Of a stretch of 8,450 nt of DNA, positions 6,119-8,450 are shown piece by piece. Made by a program: the position numbers and the translations under genes. A model generated the notes under the pieces. It had not been told where the DNA came from and ran no database searches. It saw only the letters and a list, made by a program, of their open reading frames with translations. Each line of letters begins with the position of its first letter. The stretch's first letter is position 1. This DNA is from Deltaproteobacteria bacterium (lineage in GTDB: Bacteria > Myxococcota_A > UBA9160 > SZUA-336), in the NCBI GenBank assembly GCA_030624945.1, contig JAUXJB010000058.1, positions 1 to 8,450 on the forward strand, read 5' to 3'.

Positions 6119-7270
6119 ATGCCACCAAGAAGACCGAATCGTGTCGCGATCGTCGGGGTCGGCTACTCGACCGTGGGGCGTAATACGGGCCTCTCCGCCG
6201 ATGAGCTCACCATCCAAGCCGGCAAAGCGGCGCTGGACGATGCGGGCATGAAGCCCGGCGACATCGATGGCATCACGACCATGGGAGGAGATGCGCTGCG
6301 CGACGCCTGGACACTCGGCATGGAGCCGCTCAACTGGTTCTCGACCACGCATGCCGCCGGCCCCGCGTTCTCCTACGCAGCCCTCCAGGCGATCGCGGCC
6401 ATCGCCTCCGGCTTCTGCCACACCTGCATCACCTTCCGGATCATCCACCGCCAGCCCCCTTCGGCCGCGCGCCTGGCCCCCAGACCCGCCGCCGTCCCCA
6501 GAGGCGTGGGTGGCGATTACCAGTTCCTGGCGCCCTTTGGCGCGGGTAGCCCCACGCAGTGGGCCGGTCTGCTCACGCAACGGCACATGGCGCAGTACGG
6601 AACCACGGAAGAGCAGTTCGGCGCACACGTCATCGCACAGCGCGACCACGCGGCCCTGAACGAGGACGCATTCTTCCGGGATCCCCTGACCATGGAGGAG
6701 TACCTCGCAGCGCGCTACGTCAGCAAACCGCTGCGGATACTCGATTGCGACTACCCCTGCGACGCGGGATCGGCAGTCATCTTCACGACCGAAGAGCGAG
6801 CGGGAGACTTCCGGAAGAAGCCGGTGTTCGTCGAGAGCTACGCGCTCACGGCTATTCGGGACCTGAACTTCGAGATCCTCGACGATATGACGTCGAACTC
6901 TCCGCCGCACTGCGCAGCGGAGATGTGGTCAAAGACCGACCTTCGGCCCGAGGACGTCGACTGCGCACAGCTGTACGACGGCTTCACGATCATCACGTTC
7001 CAGTGGCTGGAGGCCCTGGGCTTCTGCAAACCCGGTGAGTCCGGACCGTTCATCGCCGAGGGCAACACGCGCCTGGGTGGAAAGCTACCCGTGAACACGG
7101 ATGGGGGCGCCTGCAACGTCGGCCGACGGCACGGAGCGAACTTCTGTATCGAAGCCACCCGGCAGCTGCGCGGCGAGTGCGGCGAGCGCCAGGTGAAGGA
7201 CGCCAAGGTCTCCGTCTTCAGCAACGGCGTCGGGCCTTTCTGCGGCGCCGCGTTGCTGACGGCCGATTAG
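6119..7270 (+). CDS. Thiolase-fold (SCPx/Ltp2-like) protein lacking the nucleophilic Cys; probable acyl-CoA aldolase or atypical thiolase
   Basis: The 383-residue protein has the lipid-transfer/SCPx-type thiolase fold. It starts with RVAIVGVGYSTVGRNTGLSA, then AALDDAGMKPGDIDGITT. WFSTTHAAGPAFSYAALQA (residues 73-91) is where ordinary thiolases carry the nucleophilic Cys; here it is Ala/Gly/Pro. GGDYQFLAPFGAG follows. Residues 280-340 hold LYDGFT (Tyr286 where SCPx has HDCF), LGGKLPVNTDGG and GRRHGAN (His338). RQLRGE and the C-terminal SNGVGPFCGAALL close the fold. Loss of the Cys is characteristic of Ltp2-type retro-aldolases that pair with a DUF35 partner, and the DUF35 gene lies immediately upstream. 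From memory, Ltp2 reads AYIHGMN where this protein reads GRRHGAN, so even the Ltp2 active site is not fully kept. GAGGAG (6108-6113) lies 5 bases before the ATG. Residues 110-128 are unusually Pro/Ala-rich. Thiolase, aldolase or a non-catalytic acyl-CoA binder remain possible. Confidence 0.9.
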   Translation: MPPRRPNRVAIVGVGYSTVGRNTGLSADELTIQAGKAALDDAGMKPGDIDGITTMGGDALRDAWTLGMEPLNWFSTTHAAGPAFSYAALQAIAAIASGFCHTCITFRIIHRQPPSAARLAPRPAAVPRGVGGDYQFLAPFGAGSPTQWAGLLTQRHMAQYGTTEEQFGAHVIAQRDHAALNEDAFFRDPLTMEEYLAARYVSKPLRILDCDYPCDAGSAVIFTTEERAGDFRKKPVFVESYALTAIRDLNFEILDDMTSNSPPHCAAEMWSKTDLRPEDVDCAQLYDGFTIITFQWLEALGFCKPGESGPFIAEGNTRLGGKLPVNTDGGACNVGRRHGANFCIEATRQLRGECGERQVKDAKVSVFSNGVGPFCGAALLTAD

Positions 7271-7276
7271 CGCGCA

Positions 7277-7288
7277 GCCGGGACCGGC
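7277..7288. terminator. Short GC hairpin between convergent genes, weak terminator candidate
   Basis: GCCGG-GA-CCGGC is a perfect inverted repeat filling most of the 19-bp gap between the thiolase-like stop (7270) and the amidohydrolase stop (7290). It has no U-tract on either strand and the loop is very small. It could aid bidirectional termination, but may equally be a chance product of high GC. Confidence 0.22.
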
Positions 7289-7289
7289 G

Positions 7290-8441
7290 TCAGACGCTCG
7301 TCTCCGCACAGGCCTTGCGAATCGCCTCGGAATCGAGGTTGAAGACGCGCACGGCATTCCCGTGCAGCAGCTTCTCTCGCTCGTCCTCGGGCACGCCGGC
7401 GAGGCCCTGCTCGATCACCTTCTTCGAGTCCGGATAGGTCGAGGTTGGGTGCGGGAAGTCGGCCTCCCACATCATGTTGTCGATCCCGACCATCTCGCGC
7501 AGCTTCACGCCACTCACCTCGTACCAGAAGTTGACGTAGCAGTTGCGGCGGAAGTACTCGCTGGGCTTCTGCTCCATGCCGTGCTTCCAGAGCCGCTGCG
7601 CCTCCCACTGATGGTCGGCGGTCTCGAGCAGGTAGGGCACCCAGCCGGCGCCGCTCTCGACGGAGACGAACTTGAGACGGGGGAATCGGTTCAGCACGCC
7701 CGAGAAGAGCACGTTCGCGATGACCTGCACGTTGCTCGTGATCGCCATGGTCGAGACCATGGCGAGCCGGGTCATCGTATTGAATCCGTCCCAGAGGGGC
7801 GCCTGCGGACCGGCGCCGCCGATGTGTAGCGCCACGGGCATATCGAGCTCCTGGAGCGTCGACCAGAGCGGGTCCCAGTGGGATTCGTTGAAGTGCGGAA
7901 AGCCCATGGCTTGCGGAGCACCCGTCCACACCAGAGCCTTGTGGCCGATGGAATGCGCCCGGCGCACCTCGGCGACCGCGAGCTCGACGTCCCACATCGC
8001 CGCCAGCGCCTGGGGCACGTAGCGCGGGCTCACCCCCAGCCATTCCTCCGCCTGGTAATCGTTGTAGGCGCGGATGCACGCCTCCCGCAGCTCCGGGTCT
8101 CCCCTCGTCGAGAGCACGGGGCCGCCCCCAAAGCCCACGGCCTGCGGGAACAGCACCTCGGCACCCACGCCGTCGGCGTCCATGAGCTTGAGCCGCTCCC
8201 GCGCGTCGTACGCGGCCGGCGGCACGTCCTCCCAGATCTTCACCGCGTCGCGCTCGGGGCGCATCGCCGCGACACCCGTCCCGAGCGCCCGCATGCGCTC
8301 GCCCGCAAACACCCAGTAATCCATGCCGTCTTCCCGCCGCACCTGCGGACAGTCATCGCGAAAACGCGCCGGAACACGCGAAGTCCAGGTGTCGCGCTTC
8401 TCCCAGGCGTGGTCATCGGTCGAGATAACAGGGTAGTCCAT
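7290..8441 (-). CDS. Amidohydrolase_2 family metal-dependent hydrolase/decarboxylase
   Basis: The protein has 383 residues and the TIM-barrel amidohydrolase_2 fold, the family of ACMSD and gamma-resorcylate decarboxylases as well as many uncharacterised hydrolases. The first strand is PVISTDDHAWE, giving a D-x-H metal motif (Asp9, His11) rather than the classical HxH. Further likely active-site residues are His206 in MPVALHIGG, Glu262 in FVSVESGAGWVPY, and Asp328/His331 in WEADFPHPTS. The C-terminal LLHGNAVRVFNLD matches the end of the family fold. The ATG at 8441 is at the normal family start, but only 9 bases lie upstream, so no ribosome binding site can be judged and a slightly earlier start cannot be excluded. 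The gene is convergent with the thiolase-like gene and would belong to an operon extending beyond the right edge. Such genes often lie near CoA transferase and DUF35/thiolase sets in environmental genomes, but a shared pathway is inference. Confidence 0.92.
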   Translation of the reverse strand: MDYPVISTDDHAWEKRDTWTSRVPARFRDDCPQVRREDGMDYWVFAGERMRALGTGVAAMRPERDAVKIWEDVPPAAYDARERLKLMDADGVGAEVLFPQAVGFGGGPVLSTRGDPELREACIRAYNDYQAEEWLGVSPRYVPQALAAMWDVELAVAEVRRAHSIGHKALVWTGAPQAMGFPHFNESHWDPLWSTLQELDMPVALHIGGAGPQAPLWDGFNTMTRLAMVSTMAITSNVQVIANVLFSGVLNRFPRLKFVSVESGAGWVPYLLETADHQWEAQRLWKHGMEQKPSEYFRRNCYVNFWYEVSGVKLREMVGIDNMMWEADFPHPTSTYPDSKKVIEQGLAGVPEDEREKLLHGNAVRVFNLDSEAIRKACAETSV

Positions 8442-8450
8442 GTAGGGGCC

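Noticed and set aside
6104..6910. 268-codon open frame on the - strand
   Set aside because: It is antisense to the thiolase-like gene, which has a good ribosome binding site and conserved fold motifs.
7267..8079. 270-codon open frame on the - strand
   Set aside because: It is out of frame with the amidohydrolase on the same strand. The translation is low-complexity Arg/Gly/Ala with no domain.

Overview
This is an 8450-base, GC-rich, densely coding bacterial window. It carries seven protein genes and no RNA genes, mobile elements, CRISPR arrays or long repeats that I can see. High GC, short intergenic gaps and a cluster of CaiB-type CoA transferases, a DUF35/thiolase pair and an amidohydrolase_2 protein are typical of metabolically versatile environmental bacteria, such as Desulfobacterota/Binatota-like, Myxococcota or Actinomycetota lineages. 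The outer-membrane-type lipoprotein signal on the transpeptidase favours a Gram-negative. The sequence alone does not fix the phylum.

Layout, left to right. (1) Positions 1-1320, + strand: rarA, a AAA+ clamp-loader-like ATPase acting at stalled forks, running in from the left edge. It is housekeeping and looks unrelated to the rest. (2) 1368-3110, - strand: a gamma-glutamyltranspeptidase with a lipoprotein signal, convergent with rarA. (3) 3203-4411 and 4411-5574, - strand: two different class III (CaiB/BaiF) CoA transferases overlapping at a TGATG junction, upstream of the transpeptidase in the same direction. (4) 5575-5646: a 72-bp divergent promoter region holding a perfect TATAAT. (5) 5647-6081 and 6119-7270, + strand: a DUF35 zinc-ribbon/OB-fold protein followed by a thiolase-fold (Ltp2/SCPx-like) protein. 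(6) 7290-8441, - strand: an amidohydrolase_2-family metal-dependent hydrolase or decarboxylase, convergent with the thiolase gene. The longest non-coding stretch is the 92 bp at 3111-3202.

How the genes may work together: a paired CoA transferase plus a DUF35/thiolase pair is the logic of modules that attach CoA to an organic acid and later cleave a C-C bond of the acyl-CoA. Known examples are BbsEF/BbsAB in anaerobic toluene degradation and ChsH2/Ltp2 in steroid side-chain degradation. Here the module is compact and divergent, and two of its enzymes depart from the textbook active site. The upstream CoA transferase has Ser where family members have the catalytic Asp. The thiolase-like protein lacks the nucleophilic Cys and, in an alignment from memory, the Ltp2 tyrosines. 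The substrate cannot be read from this window.
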